Shown: positions 1 through 8,525 of the stretch, in pieces | Position numbering within the stretch: position 1 is the first letter of the stretch | Layout: every line of letters begins with the position of its first letter | From: Bacteroidota bacterium | GTDB lineage: Bacteria > Bacteroidota > Bacteroidia > UKL13-3 | Direction of reading: 5' to 3' | Length of the DNA stretch: 64,000 bases | NCBI GenBank assembly: GCA_027491085.1 | Contig: JAIXWW010000013.1 | Span: 1 to 64,000, forward strand | Notes under the pieces: generated by a model | Database searches by the model: none | What the model was told of the DNA's origin: nothing | Seen by the model: the letters and a program-made list of their open reading frames with translations, nothing else | Program-made: the position numbers and the translations under genes

Positions 1-47
1 CAATAGCAGGAGCAGCTTATGGTTTTAAAAGACTAAAAAACAAATAG
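1..47 (+). CDS. C-terminal end of an unidentified protein (partial)
   Basis: The first complete codon of the open frame starts at base 3 and the frame ends at a TAG at 45-47. It encodes a tail reading IAGAAYGFKRLKNK. The small-residue stretch followed by a basic end looks like a membrane segment with a cytoplasmic tail, but 14 residues are too few to name a family. A strong terminator lies 40 bases downstream, which fits this being the real end of a transcription unit. Confidence 0.5.
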   Translation, partial: IAGAAYGFKRLKNK

Positions 48-83
48 TCCATACTTATTTAAAACCATTTAAGTATATTTTAT

Positions 84-119
84 AAAAAAAGCCCAAAAGG
101 AAACTTTTGGGCTTTTTTT
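84..119 (+). terminator. Rho-independent terminator
   Basis: A perfect 9-bp stem (GCCCAAAAG, loop GAAA, CTTTTGGGC) at 91-112 is flanked by A7 on the left and T7 on the right, so it can work in both directions. It closes the gene ending at 47. Confidence 0.9.
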
Positions 120-317
120 ATATGTTAAGCTTATTAATTATAGTACATGTTATTTAGATTCTGAGAATTAAAGAATATTAAACTAAATCCATATCCTTGA
201 TATTAAAATCACTTGAATGTAAACCATTAACTATACAATTCACAATTTGATTATGTAAAGTTTCCTTTTTTTATACAATTATTTTTATAATTTGCTTGTA
301 CTATTTACTACTCCGTT
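120..317. other. AT-rich intergenic region upstream of pyruvate carboxylase
   Basis: About 200 bases with no open frame of coding character and no RNA gene that I recognise. The stretch just before the pyc start contains TATAATTTGC near 285-300, close to but not matching the Bacteroidota -7 element (TAnnTTTG). I see no ribosome binding site of the Shine-Dalgarno type, as is usual for the phylum. Confidence 0.5.
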
Positions 318-3300
318 ATGAAAAAATTATTGGTGGCTAATCGAGGCGAAATTGCCATTCGCGTGCTGCGTGCAGCAAATGAGTTACATATCAAAACTGT
401 AGCTGTATATACATACGAAGACAGGTATTCATTGCATAGGTATAAAGCTGACGAAAGCTACCAAATTGGTGATGAAAGCGAACCTTTAAAGCCTTATTTA
501 GATATTGAAGAAATAATAAGAATAGCTAAATTGAATGAGGTTGATGGTATACATCCAGGTTATGGTTTTTTAAGTGAAAATGCTCAGTTTGCACAACGTT
601 GTAAAGAGGAAGGCATCGTGTTTGTTGGTCCTGAGCCACAAGTAATGCTTAACCTTGGCGATAAAGTAATGGCAAAAAAAGTGGCCATTGAAGCACAAGT
701 TCCCATTATTGAAGATAGTAAAGTTGATTTAACCACTGTTGCCATTGCACAGCAAGAAGCTACTCGAATTGGTTTACCAATTATGATAAAAGCAGCTGCT
801 GGTGGTGGCGGACGTGGCATGCGTGTATTGCGCAATATGGCCGATTTAGAACAGCAGTTTAATGAAGCAAAAAACGAAGCTCAAGTAGCTTTTGGCGATG
901 GTACTATTTTCTTCGAAAAGTTTATTAACCAACCTAAGCACATTGAAGTGCAAATTATGGGCGATAACTATGGTAATTTAATCCATTTGTTTGAACGTGA
1001 TTGTTCAGTGCAACGCAGATTTCAAAAAGTGGTGGAAATGGCGCCAAGCCCAAGTTTAAAAGCTGAAACCAAAAAGAAATTATACGATTATGCAGTAGCC
1101 ATTTGCAAAAAAGTAAATTATAATAATGTAGGTACAGTTGAGTTTTTAGTGGATAAAGACGAAAATGTATTTTTTATAGAAGTAAATCCACGCATACAAG
1201 TGGAGCATACCGTTACCGAGGAAATTACAGGCGTTGATATTGTAAAAAACCAATTGTTAATAGCTAAAGGTTGTAGGCTTGATTCGCCCGAAATAAATAT
1301 TAAAAGTCAATCTGATGTTACGTATGAAGGTTTTGCCATTCAATGCCGCATAACTACAGAAGATGCAGCCAATAATTTTCAACCTGATTATGGAACCATT
1401 ATAGCATACAGAAACGCGGGCGGACATGGCATTAGGTTAGATGAAGGAAGTAGTTATCCTGGGGTAAAAATATCGCCTTTTTTCGATTCGCTTTTGGTTA
1501 AAGTAACTGCCAAGGGTCGTTCATTGCCCGAAACTTGCGAGCGTTTAATTAGGGTGTTATCTGAGTTTAGAATTAGAGGTGTTAAAACCAATATTGCATT
1601 TTTAGAAAACGTATTGCGCCATCCTACTTTTATTGCAGGGCAATGCACTGTTAATTTTATTCAAGATAACCCCAATTTATTTGTTTTTAGTAAGCGTAAA
1701 GACAGTGGTACAAAAACCCTGAAATACCTCGCTAATATTGTAGTTAACGGAAATGAGGATGTAAAATACATCAATCCCAATGCACAGTTTCGTCATCCAA
1801 ATGTGCCAAGTTTTGATAAGTATGCGCCTTATCCAAAAGGAACTAAAGATTTATTAAACGAATTGGGCCGACCTAAGTTTATTGAAAGCATTAAAAACAA
1901 TTCTCAAATACTTTATACCGACACTACTTTTAGAGATGCACATCAAAGTTTATTAGCTACCAGAGTTCGTACCATTGATATGCTAAAAGTAGCGGAAAGT
2001 TTTGCTAAGAATCATCCTGAATTATTTAGTTTAGAAATGTGGGGAGGAGCAACTTTTGATGTTGCCTTACGTTTTTTACATGAAGACCCATGGCAACGTT
2101 TGCAACTATTGCGCGAAGCTATTCCAAATACACTTTTCCAAATGTTAATTCGTGGCGCCAATGCAGTTGGCTACACAGCTTATCCTGATAATTTGGTAGA
2201 AAAATTTATAGAGAAAAGTTGGGAGTATGGCATAGATGTATTCCGTGTGTTTGATTCATTGAATTGGCTTGATGGCATGAAGGTTTCTATCAATGCCATT
2301 AACGAACGCACCAATGGAATTGCAGAAGCTTGTATTTGCTATAGTGGCGATTTTTTAAATAATGAAAAAAATAAAAAATTTAACCTCAATTATTACCTCG
2401 ATTTAGCTAAAAGGTTAGAAGATGCTGGGGCACATATTTTAGGTATAAAAGATATGGCAGGCTTGCTTAAACCATACCAAGCACAAATATTAATTACAGA
2501 ACTTAAAAAGAGCATTGATATTCCAATTCACTTACATACGCACGATACCAGCAGTATTCAACCTGCTACTTATTTAAAAGCCATTGAAGCTGGAGTAGAT
2601 ATAGTAGATGTATGTTTGGCTAGTATGAGTGGTTTAACATCACAACCTAATTTTAACTCTATAGTTGCAATGATGGAAGGGCAGGAGAGAGAATGCAAAA
2701 TAAACTTACCTAAACTCAATGAATTTAGTAATTATTGGGAAGATGTGCGCGAATGGTATTATCCTTTTGAGAGTGAGTTAAAAGCTGGTACAGCCGAAGT
2801 TTACGACCATGAAATTCCGGGTGGACAATATTCAAACTTGCGTCCGCAAGCTCGTGGATTAGGATTAGAAGATCAATTTGAAACCATTAAGAAAAATTAT
2901 GTGGTAGCAAACGAATTGTTTGGCGATATCATAAAAGTTACCCCATCGAGTAAAGTGGTGGGCGATATGGCTTTGTTTATGACTGCTAATGGTTATAGCA
3001 AAGTTGATATTTTTGCCAATGGCGATAGTATTTCGTTTCCCGATAGTGTAATTGGATTGTTAAAAGGCGATTTGGGTCAGCCAGAAGGTGGTTTTCCAAA
3101 ACCATTACAAAAATTGGTTTTGAAAGATGTAGTTCCTTATACATCAAGACCAAATGAGCACATGCAACCCATTGATTTTGATAAAGCATTTGATGATTTT
3201 AAAGTTAAATTTGGTAATGAATATACCTTTTTAGATTTATTGAGTTATTTATTTTATCCAAAGGTTTTTGAAGAATATGCAGCACATAGAGAGCAATATG

Positions 3301-3746
3301 GCGATGTGTATTATTTGCCCACCACGGCCTTTTTCTATGGTTTAAATGCTGATGAAGAAACTTTAATAGAGCTTGCTCCGGGTAAGAGTATTTTGGTTAA
3401 AATGATGTACATAACAGAAGCTGATGAGCATGGAATAAGAAGTGTGTTTTTTAAGCTTAATGGACAAACAAGAGCCATTGATGTTAAAGATAAAAATTTT
3501 AAAGTTACTGCCATAACCAATAAAAAGGTTAGCTTGGAAAACGAAATTGGTGCACCATTACAAGGTAAACTATCTAAAATAATGGTATCTGTTGGCGATG
3601 AAATTGAAAAAAACACCCCATTATTTGCCATAGAAGCTATGAAAATGGAGAGTACTGTAGTGGCTCCATTTGCAGGTAAAGTAAAAGCTATTTTATTAAA
3701 ACCAGGCAGCTTAGTTGCTCAAGATGATGTGGTAATAGAATTATAA
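318..3746 (+). CDS. pyc: Pyruvate carboxylase
   Basis: Biotin-dependent enzyme that carboxylates pyruvate to oxaloacetate, refilling the TCA cycle; cytosolic. All parts are on one 1142-residue chain, the usual length. The biotin carboxylase domain is about residues 1-450: it opens with KKLLVANRGEIAIRVLRAA, has the glycine-rich ATP loop AAAGGGGRGMR and the EVNPRIQVEHTVTE signature. The carboxyltransferase domain is about 535-810, with TTFRDAHQSLLATR and the metal-binding HLHTHDT. The biotinyl domain is at the C-terminus, with AIEAMKMES; the biotinylated lysine is residue 1109. It stands alone between terminated units, so it is probably monocistronic. The ATG at 318 matches the family N-terminus directly. 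Nothing is missing or broken. Confidence 0.97.
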   Translation: MKKLLVANRGEIAIRVLRAANELHIKTVAVYTYEDRYSLHRYKADESYQIGDESEPLKPYLDIEEIIRIAKLNEVDGIHPGYGFLSENAQFAQRCKEEGIVFVGPEPQVMLNLGDKVMAKKVAIEAQVPIIEDSKVDLTTVAIAQQEATRIGLPIMIKAAAGGGGRGMRVLRNMADLEQQFNEAKNEAQVAFGDGTIFFEKFINQPKHIEVQIMGDNYGNLIHLFERDCSVQRRFQKVVEMAPSPSLKAETKKKLYDYAVAICKKVNYNNVGTVEFLVDKDENVFFIEVNPRIQVEHTVTEEITGVDIVKNQLLIAKGCRLDSPEINIKSQSDVTYEGFAIQCRITTEDAANNFQPDYGTIIAYRNAGGHGIRLDEGSSYPGVKISPFFDSLLVKVTAKGRSLPETCERLIRVLSEFRIRGVKTNIAFLENVLRHPTFIAGQCTVNFIQDNPNLFVFSKRKDSGTKTLKYLANIVVNGNEDVKYINPNAQFRHPNVPSFDKYAPYPKGTKDLLNELGRPKFIESIKNNSQILYTDTTFRDAHQSLLATRVRTIDMLKVAESFAKNHPELFSLEMWGGATFDVALRFLHEDPWQRLQLLREAIPNTLFQMLIRGANAVGYTAYPDNLVEKFIEKSWEYGIDVFRVFDSLNWLDGMKVSINAINERTNGIAEACICYSGDFLNNEKNKKFNLNYYLDLAKRLEDAGAHILGIKDMAGLLKPYQAQILITELKKSIDIPIHLHTHDTSSIQPATYLKAIEAGVDIVDVCLASMSGLTSQPNFNSIVAMMEGQERECKINLPKLNEFSNYWEDVREWYYPFESELKAGTAEVYDHEIPGGQYSNLRPQARGLGLEDQFETIKKNYVVANELFGDIIKVTPSSKVVGDMALFMTANGYSKVDIFANGDSISFPDSVIGLLKGDLGQPEGGFPKPLQKLVLKDVVPYTSRPNEHMQPIDFDKAFDDFKVKFGNEYTFLDLLSYLFYPKVFEEYAAHREQYGDVYYLPTTAFFYGLNADEETLIELAPGKSILVKMMYITEADEHGIRSVFFKLNGQTRAIDVKDKNFKVTAITNKKVSLENEIGAPLQGKLSKIMVSVGDEIEKNTPLFAIEAMKMESTVVAPFAGKVKAILLKPGSLVAQDDVVIEL

Positions 3747-3815
3747 AAAATATTCATTAAATTAAACCTTGTAAAGTTAAGTGTAACACAATAGAAATAA
3801 ATTAAAATTGAATAC

Positions 3816-4742
3816 ATGAAAACGTTAAAAAATAAGCTTTTATTAGGTTTGATTATTGTATCAGTATTAGGATTTCAGGCATGTAAGAAAAAAAATAGTG
3901 ATGATTTTTCGGACGATACTGCTTCCCAAATTCAACATTCTTCGGATGAAGCAAGTGTTACAAAAGAAACTGAAGCATCATTAGATGATGTTAATGCTAC
4001 CATGGGAGCTTCAAATTTAGGAAAAGGATTTTCTATTGCAGGTGCTACCATTGATTCAATTGTAGCAGAAAAAATGTATATTATAAATTATAATGGTAAT
4101 AATGCCTATGGAACCAAATTTAGAAGTGGGCAAATTGTGATTCAATTAACCTCAGGTTCAAAATGGCGAGATGTTAACGCTATGGTTACCATTTCTTTTA
4201 ATAATTTATTGATTAGAAATAATAGTACAAATAAATCAATTGTTTTAAATGGAACACATATAATGAGTAATTTAAATGGTGGATTGGTTAATATGCTAAC
4301 AGCAGGTGGTAATAGCGTGTTACATGCAATTAGAGGTAATATGATTGTTACTTTTGAAGATAGTACTCAAAGATTTTGGTCTGTTTATCTTAAACGTGAA
4401 ATTTTGATATCGGAAACTGGCGTACCTACCCTTAAAGTTTCTGGTTTTGAAAGTATAGATGGAGTGAATAATATAGCTGTGGCTGGAACAAACAGATTAG
4501 GTAATCCATTTAATACCATAATTACTCAAACAATTGTTTTTACAAAAAATAATAATTGTTTTAATGGAAGTTGGGTTCCTATTAGTGGTATAAAGACACA
4601 TAAAAAAATTGCCAGAGAAATAACAGTTACCTTTGGTGTTGACCAATATGGAACAGTTGTTTCAAGTGGTTGTCCTTTTGGTTATAAAGTTGTTTGGACC
4701 AACTTACGCAACGATACTAAACAAGCAGTAATTAGTTACTAG
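3816..4742 (+). CDS. Putative lipoprotein of unknown function
   Basis: A 308-residue exported protein that I do not recognise. The N-terminus has a basic start (MKTLKNK), a hydrophobic core and a lipobox-like FQAC at residues 20-23 followed by KKK, so it should be lipidated at Cys23. A low-complexity acidic/Ser-Thr linker (about 28-60) follows, then a beta-rich region with many Asn, Gly and Val and two late cysteines. I can see no catalytic motif. The gene lies 70 bases after pyc and ends just before a strong hairpin. It may be transcribed alone. Function is unknown; an outer-membrane or surface location is an inference from the lipid signal. Confidence 0.8.
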   Translation: MKTLKNKLLLGLIIVSVLGFQACKKKNSDDFSDDTASQIQHSSDEASVTKETEASLDDVNATMGASNLGKGFSIAGATIDSIVAEKMYIINYNGNNAYGTKFRSGQIVIQLTSGSKWRDVNAMVTISFNNLLIRNNSTNKSIVLNGTHIMSNLNGGLVNMLTAGGNSVLHAIRGNMIVTFEDSTQRFWSVYLKREILISETGVPTLKVSGFESIDGVNNIAVAGTNRLGNPFNTIITQTIVFTKNNNCFNGSWVPISGIKTHKKIAREITVTFGVDQYGTVVSSGCPFGYKVVWTNLRNDTKQAVISY

Positions 4743-4752
4743 ATTTTCAAAA

Positions 4753-4795
4753 TAAAAGCCATACAAGATAATGTATGGCTTTTATGTTATATTTT
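4753..4795. terminator. Bidirectional hairpin terminator
   Basis: A perfect 12-bp stem (TAAAAGCCATAC / GTATGGCTTTTA, 8-base loop) at 4753-4784 lies between the convergent lipoprotein gene and the minus-strand methyltransferase gene. A/T-rich flanks occur on both sides, so it can stop transcription from either. Confidence 0.85.
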
Positions 4796-4849
4796 TTTAT
4801 AAGCTCTTTTAATAGCTAATTTGAAATTAATTTTAATAAGCTTTCATTG

Positions 4850-5653
4850 TTAAATATTTTTTATAGCAGTTAATGCATACACCATAGGAATCTTATTTTC
4901 CAAATGTTTGATGCGAAACTTCTTAGGTTCAAATTCCACAGTATGCTTAAAACAATTGTAGGGTGAATAGTCAAACTCATCAAAAGAATTAATAACCAAC
5001 TTGTTTTTTATCAAACTATTCAACACTTCACTTATGCCATGATTCCACATCACGTATTCTTGCTTTAGGTCAGCATTCCTGTCTGCGTACGTTCCACTCT
5101 CGGTTTCTACAATAGCTCCTGAGTTAAAATAGTTATAACCAATTTTATCAAAATCATCATCAAACATCCAAACTACAGGATGAAATTCAACAAATACAAA
5201 TTTGCCACCTGGTTTTAAAAAATGTTGCACCACCGAAGCCCATTTCTCTAAATCAGGCAGCCATCCTATGGTTCCATAACTGGTATAAACCATATCAAAT
5301 TGTTGATCTAAACAATTGGGTAAACTATAAATATCAGAACAAATGAACTTTGAATTCGAATTAGTCTTCAATGCAATTTTCTTAGCCATGGCAATTGATT
5401 TATCAGACAAATCAACTCCAACAACTTCAGCTCCCAAGCGTTGAAGCGAGATAGAATCTTGTCCAAAATGGCATTGTAAATGCAGAATGCTTTTACCTTT
5501 TATATCACCCAATACATTCAATTCAATATCATTCAATGAACTTTTGCCTTTTAAAAAAGCATCCATTTCATAAAAATCTGAATTGACATGAAACTCCGTT
5601 CTGTTATTCCATGATTGTTTGTTTATCTCAATATAATCTATTTCTGGGTTCAT
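4850..5653 (-). CDS. Class I SAM-dependent methyltransferase
   Basis: A 267-residue soluble methyltransferase of unknown substrate. The Rossmann core starts about residue 53: motif I is the variant ILHLQCHFGQD (55-65) in place of the usual GxGxG, and an acidic residue ends strand 2 in GVDLSDKSI (D81). Motif IV-like MVYTSYGTIGWLPDL and the post-core KPGGKFVFVEFHP are clear. Small-molecule methyltransferases of this type are common and their substrates cannot be read from sequence. Its ATG overlaps the stop of the upstream GNAT gene by 4 bases, so the two are translationally coupled. It is the last gene of a five-gene minus-strand cassette. Confidence 0.88.
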   Translation of the reverse strand: MNPEIDYIEINKQSWNNRTEFHVNSDFYEMDAFLKGKSSLNDIELNVLGDIKGKSILHLQCHFGQDSISLQRLGAEVVGVDLSDKSIAMAKKIALKTNSNSKFICSDIYSLPNCLDQQFDMVYTSYGTIGWLPDLEKWASVVQHFLKPGGKFVFVEFHPVVWMFDDDFDKIGYNYFNSGAIVETESGTYADRNADLKQEYVMWNHGISEVLNSLIKNKLVINSFDEFDYSPYNCFKHTVEFEPKKFRIKHLENKIPMVYALTAIKNI

Positions 5654-6201
5654 ACTTTTTTATTCAATTCAAGCCAATATTCTTTATCTATACTTAGCCA
5701 ATCACACGTTATGTCGTGCCACATAAATTGCTCCACAAATTGAAGCCCGCATTTTTCAAGTACCCTGCGCGATGCCTTATTTTCCTTATGTGCAGCTCCA
5801 ATTATTTCAGTTAAATTTAATTGTTCAAAGCCATATTTCAACCAAGCTTTGGTAGCTTCTGTAGCATAACCTTTACTCCAAAATTGGGGCATAAACCTAT
5901 AACCAATATCGTGGTAGTTTACTTTGTTGTTTTCGGGTTCAGTAATAAATTTTAAACCACTCCAACCAATAAATAAACCTGTCTCTTTTTCAATGGTGGC
6001 CCATCGGCCAATGCCATTCGTTTGGTATTGGTTCCTTACCATTGTAATTACCTCTTTAGATTGCTCAATACTTTTAACCGGATTTTCGCCAAGGTATTTA
6101 TGTACCTCAGGGTTTGAATCTAACTCAAACATATCCTTATCATCACTTGGTAGAAGTTCTCGTAAGATGAGTCTTTCGGTTTCTATAGGTTTATTGTTCA
6201 T
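5650..6201 (-). CDS. GNAT N-acetyltransferase, RimJ/RimL-like
   Basis: A 183-residue acetyl-CoA-dependent acetyltransferase. It starts with ETERLILRELLPSDDKDMFEL, the typical opening of the RimJ/RimL (Acetyltransf_3) group. The acetyl-CoA site is at about 120-135 (FMPQFWSKGYATEA), followed by EIIGAAHKENKASRRVLEKCGLQ, the conserved late helix. Known members acetylate ribosomal proteins or small amines and drugs; the target here is not predictable. It is coupled by a 4-base overlap to the downstream methyltransferase and lies 9 bases after the OsmC-like gene. Confidence 0.9.
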   Translation of the reverse strand: MNNKPIETERLILRELLPSDDKDMFELDSNPEVHKYLGENPVKSIEQSKEVITMVRNQYQTNGIGRWATIEKETGLFIGWSGLKFITEPENNKVNYHDIGYRFMPQFWSKGYATEATKAWLKYGFEQLNLTEIIGAAHKENKASRRVLEKCGLQFVEQFMWHDITCDWLSIDKEYWLELNKKV

Positions 6202-6210
6202 GTGGTTTAT

Positions 6211-6678
6211 TTAAATAGAGCAAGTGGGATTACAGATAACTTCAAAGTTAACGGAATTGGCTATATAACAAATTTCGTGTGCCTTATGATGCAGCTCAAT
6301 AGCTTTTGATATCATGGTTTCTTGCTTTACTTTTATGTTTGGATTTAAAGTAACTGTTTTAAACTGCCCTCCACCATTGGTGTTTTCTATCATAACGCCC
6401 GTTGCTTGGTCAATGTATTCAGTTACGATGATGCCTTCCATTGCACATAAATACAAATACGATAACATGTGACAAGATGATATGGCCGATACCAATAAAT
6501 CTTCGGGATTCAGTTTTGATTTATCGCCCACAGCTGCATTGTCTGTGGTTAAGTTTAAATCGGGTTTTCCATTATTATAAATCTTATGACTTCTATCATA
6601 CGTCCTTACATTATTGGTTCCTTCTTTTTTATTGCCTTGCCAAATAGTGGTTATTTTGTAATGATGTTCGTGTGTCAT
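6211..6678 (-). CDS. OsmC-like peroxiredoxin family protein
   Basis: A 155-residue OsmC/Ohr superfamily protein. Such proteins reduce organic hydroperoxides with a pair of cysteines in the cytosol. The pair is present: Cys69 in VSAISSCHMLSYL and Cys137 in HEICYIANSV, the normal spacing for the OsmC-like branch. The opening HYKITTIWQG, with an N-terminal histidine cluster, and the LNPEDLLVSAISSCH core are typical. The gene overlaps the upstream GNAT gene by 4 bases, so both are likely made together. Substrate (organic peroxide or another thiol-reactive compound) is inferred from the family only. Confidence 0.9.
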   Translation of the reverse strand: MTHEHHYKITTIWQGNKKEGTNNVRTYDRSHKIYNNGKPDLNLTTDNAAVGDKSKLNPEDLLVSAISSCHMLSYLYLCAMEGIIVTEYIDQATGVMIENTNGGGQFKTVTLNPNIKVKQETMISKAIELHHKAHEICYIANSVNFEVICNPTCSI

Positions 6679-7220
6679 GGTTTGTAGATTCTATAAATAT
6701 TTACAATTTCTCCTTTGCTGGTAGTAGTTTTTTCCAATTTCATTCCATTATTCATGGCAACTTTTATTGAATCAGTATTTTCGGGTACTATTACTGAAAT
6801 GAGTGAAGTTGCATACTCATTTTCAAAAGCAAACTCTTTACATTTTTTTGCTGCTTCGCTTGCATATCCTTTTCCTCTAAAAGCTGGCATAAGCGAATAA
6901 CCAATTTCTAACTCTTCTATATCATCAATGCTTTGAATGAGCAAACCACATTGACCGACAAAATCACCAGTTTGTTTATCAATTAATGCATTCATACCAC
7001 CAAGTCCATTTTCGTATCGGTTAAAAACCCTTTTAAACCAAATATTGCAATGTTCTATTGGGTCTCCAATCATTAATTGCTCTTGCGAAAAAATGTATTT
7101 CAACGAATCAGGATATTTGCAAAATGCTAACCATGTATCAAAATCTTGTTCAGTAATTCTTCTAAACAATAATCTTTCTGTTTCTTGTCCCTCTAGTGAA
7201 TATTTGAATGTTGTTTTCAT
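6675..7220 (-). CDS. GNAT N-acetyltransferase
   Basis: A 181-residue RimJ/RimL-type acetyltransferase. It opens with GQETERLLFRRITEQDFDTWLAF and has the acetyl-CoA loop LMPAFRGKGYASEAAK at about 112-127 and the late helix NTDSIKVAMNNGMKLEKT. The C-terminus GEIVNIYRIYK is usual for this branch. It sits 3 bases after the upstream GNAT gene and overlaps the OsmC-like gene, making it part of one compact transcript. Substrate is unknown. It is not a recent duplicate of the two neighbouring GNAT genes: outside the family motifs the three differ clearly. Confidence 0.9.
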   Translation of the reverse strand: MKTTFKYSLEGQETERLLFRRITEQDFDTWLAFCKYPDSLKYIFSQEQLMIGDPIEHCNIWFKRVFNRYENGLGGMNALIDKQTGDFVGQCGLLIQSIDDIEELEIGYSLMPAFRGKGYASEAAKKCKEFAFENEYATSLISVIVPENTDSIKVAMNNGMKLEKTTTSKGEIVNIYRIYKP

Positions 7221-7223
7221 TTT

Positions 7224-7688
7224 TTATGAGTTATTATTTTCACTCCATTTAATCAAAACAGCCTTTATCATTTCATTGTCTATTCTAATATCATTTAAAA
7301 TTTCAAAACCATGTTTGAGGTAAAATGGCATCGGGGTGTGGTAATGCTCACCATTACTTTTCAAATCATTATTGTGGTCAATTACCCAACCATAAAATTC
7401 TTTATTTTCTTCTTTCAAGCTTCCTATTAACAAACTTCCCAAACCTTTGCCTTTATGTTTTGAATCAACAATAATTGAAAATCGAATTTGCTTTTCTTTT
7501 TCAAAATGAACAGCCCAGGCAATTACATTTTCAGCCTCATCTAAAATAACGTAATGATTATACCAATCTGCTCCATCTAACAAAATAGGAAATCTATCCT
7601 TTAACTTAAGTGGGTATTCATCATTCCATAGTTGGTTAATTTGAGATGATTGGTGAGTGGTTAAGTGAGTAGTTTTGATAATGCGCAT
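7224..7688 (-). CDS. GNAT N-acetyltransferase
   Basis: A 154-residue GNAT protein of a different branch from the next two. Strand and helix pattern is clear: VILDEAENVIAWAVHFE, then the acetyl-CoA motif SIIVDSKHKGKGLGSLLIGSLKEE at about 71-95, then GWVIDHNN and PFYLKHGFEIL. It appears to be the first gene of the five-gene minus-strand cassette, with 87 bases between it and the glycosyltransferase gene upstream, so the promoter is probably at 7689-7775. Target is not predictable. Confidence 0.87.
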   Translation of the reverse strand: MRIIKTTHLTTHQSSQINQLWNDEYPLKLKDRFPILLDGADWYNHYVILDEAENVIAWAVHFEKEKQIRFSIIVDSKHKGKGLGSLLIGSLKEENKEFYGWVIDHNNDLKSNGEHYHTPMPFYLKHGFEILNDIRIDNEMIKAVLIKWSENNNS

Positions 7689-7775
7689 TGTATACCTTGG
7701 CTAGGGTAATTAGGTATAACAAATGTATAGATTGGTTTCAGAAATTAACTTACTGAATTTGTTTTGTAGGAAATT

Positions 7776-8519
7776 TTACAGTTTACTCAATTTTTTATAC
7801 TTAAAATAAACTTCTTTGGCGGTAAGTTTGGCTATTATAAAACCATATTTGCCATCTAAAAAACCAAGTTTAAATATATAATCGCGTAAAAACCTGAATA
7901 GGGGACTGAACAAAATTTTAAATAGGGAAGATTTTTTTCCTCTAGCATGGTAAGCCTTAGCAGCTATGGTCGAAAAATAATCTACTTTGCTTTCATGTTG
8001 TGCTACCGAGGTATAACTCCAATGTAATATTTTACCTTCAAGCAGTATTATTTTGGCATTGGTTTCCATTTCAAATTTATCGTGTGGATTCATGCCTCCC
8101 CATTTGCCTTTGCGGCTATCCCATAAGCGAAGTTTTAAATCGCTTTTCCAAGCACCATGGTTTATCCATTGTCCACAGTAATTATTATGCCTGTTTATAA
8201 CATATCCATCAGCTATTTTACTACTATTTTTTAAAGTAATAATTTCTTGTTTTAGTTTTTCGTCAATGGCTTCATCGGCATCAAGCGAAAGTATATAAGG
8301 ATATTGCGCCTTGCTGATGGCAAAGTTTTTTTGTTCTATATGTCCTAAAAATTTTTGTAGAATAACCCTTGCACCTAATTCTTTTGCTAGTTCTGCTGTA
8401 TTGTCAGTACTATATGAGTCTATTACCACAATATCATCTGCAATGGCTTTAACCGAGTTAATGCATCGCTCAATATTTTGTGATTCGTTATGAGTTATGA
8501 TGGCTACACTTAAATTCAT
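7776..8519 (-). CDS. Family 2 glycosyltransferase, WaaE/KdtX-like
   Basis: A 247-residue GT-A fold glycosyltransferase, probably at the inner face of the cytoplasmic membrane. The N-terminus LSVAIITHNESQNIERCI binds the nucleotide sugar, VVIDSYSTDNTAELA follows, and the metal-binding DAD is at residues 80-82 (LSLDADEAID). The late segment with WGGMNPHDKFE is typical of the group that includes the lipopolysaccharide core enzyme WaaE/KdtX. The C-terminus carries a basic amphipathic region (SLFKILFSPLFRFLRDYIFK), often seen in members that hug the membrane. It lies 6 bases after another GT2 gene in the same direction. Acceptor not known. Confidence 0.9.
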   Translation of the reverse strand: MNLSVAIITHNESQNIERCINSVKAIADDIVVIDSYSTDNTAELAKELGARVILQKFLGHIEQKNFAISKAQYPYILSLDADEAIDEKLKQEIITLKNSSKIADGYVINRHNNYCGQWINHGAWKSDLKLRLWDSRKGKWGGMNPHDKFEMETNAKIILLEGKILHWSYTSVAQHESKVDYFSTIAAKAYHARGKKSSLFKILFSPLFRFLRDYIFKLGFLDGKYGFIIAKLTAKEVYFKYKKLSKL

Positions 8520-8525
8520 GTTTAC

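Noticed and set aside
584..3631. Minus-strand frames inside pyc
   Set aside because: Shadows of the strongly conserved pyruvate carboxylase frame.
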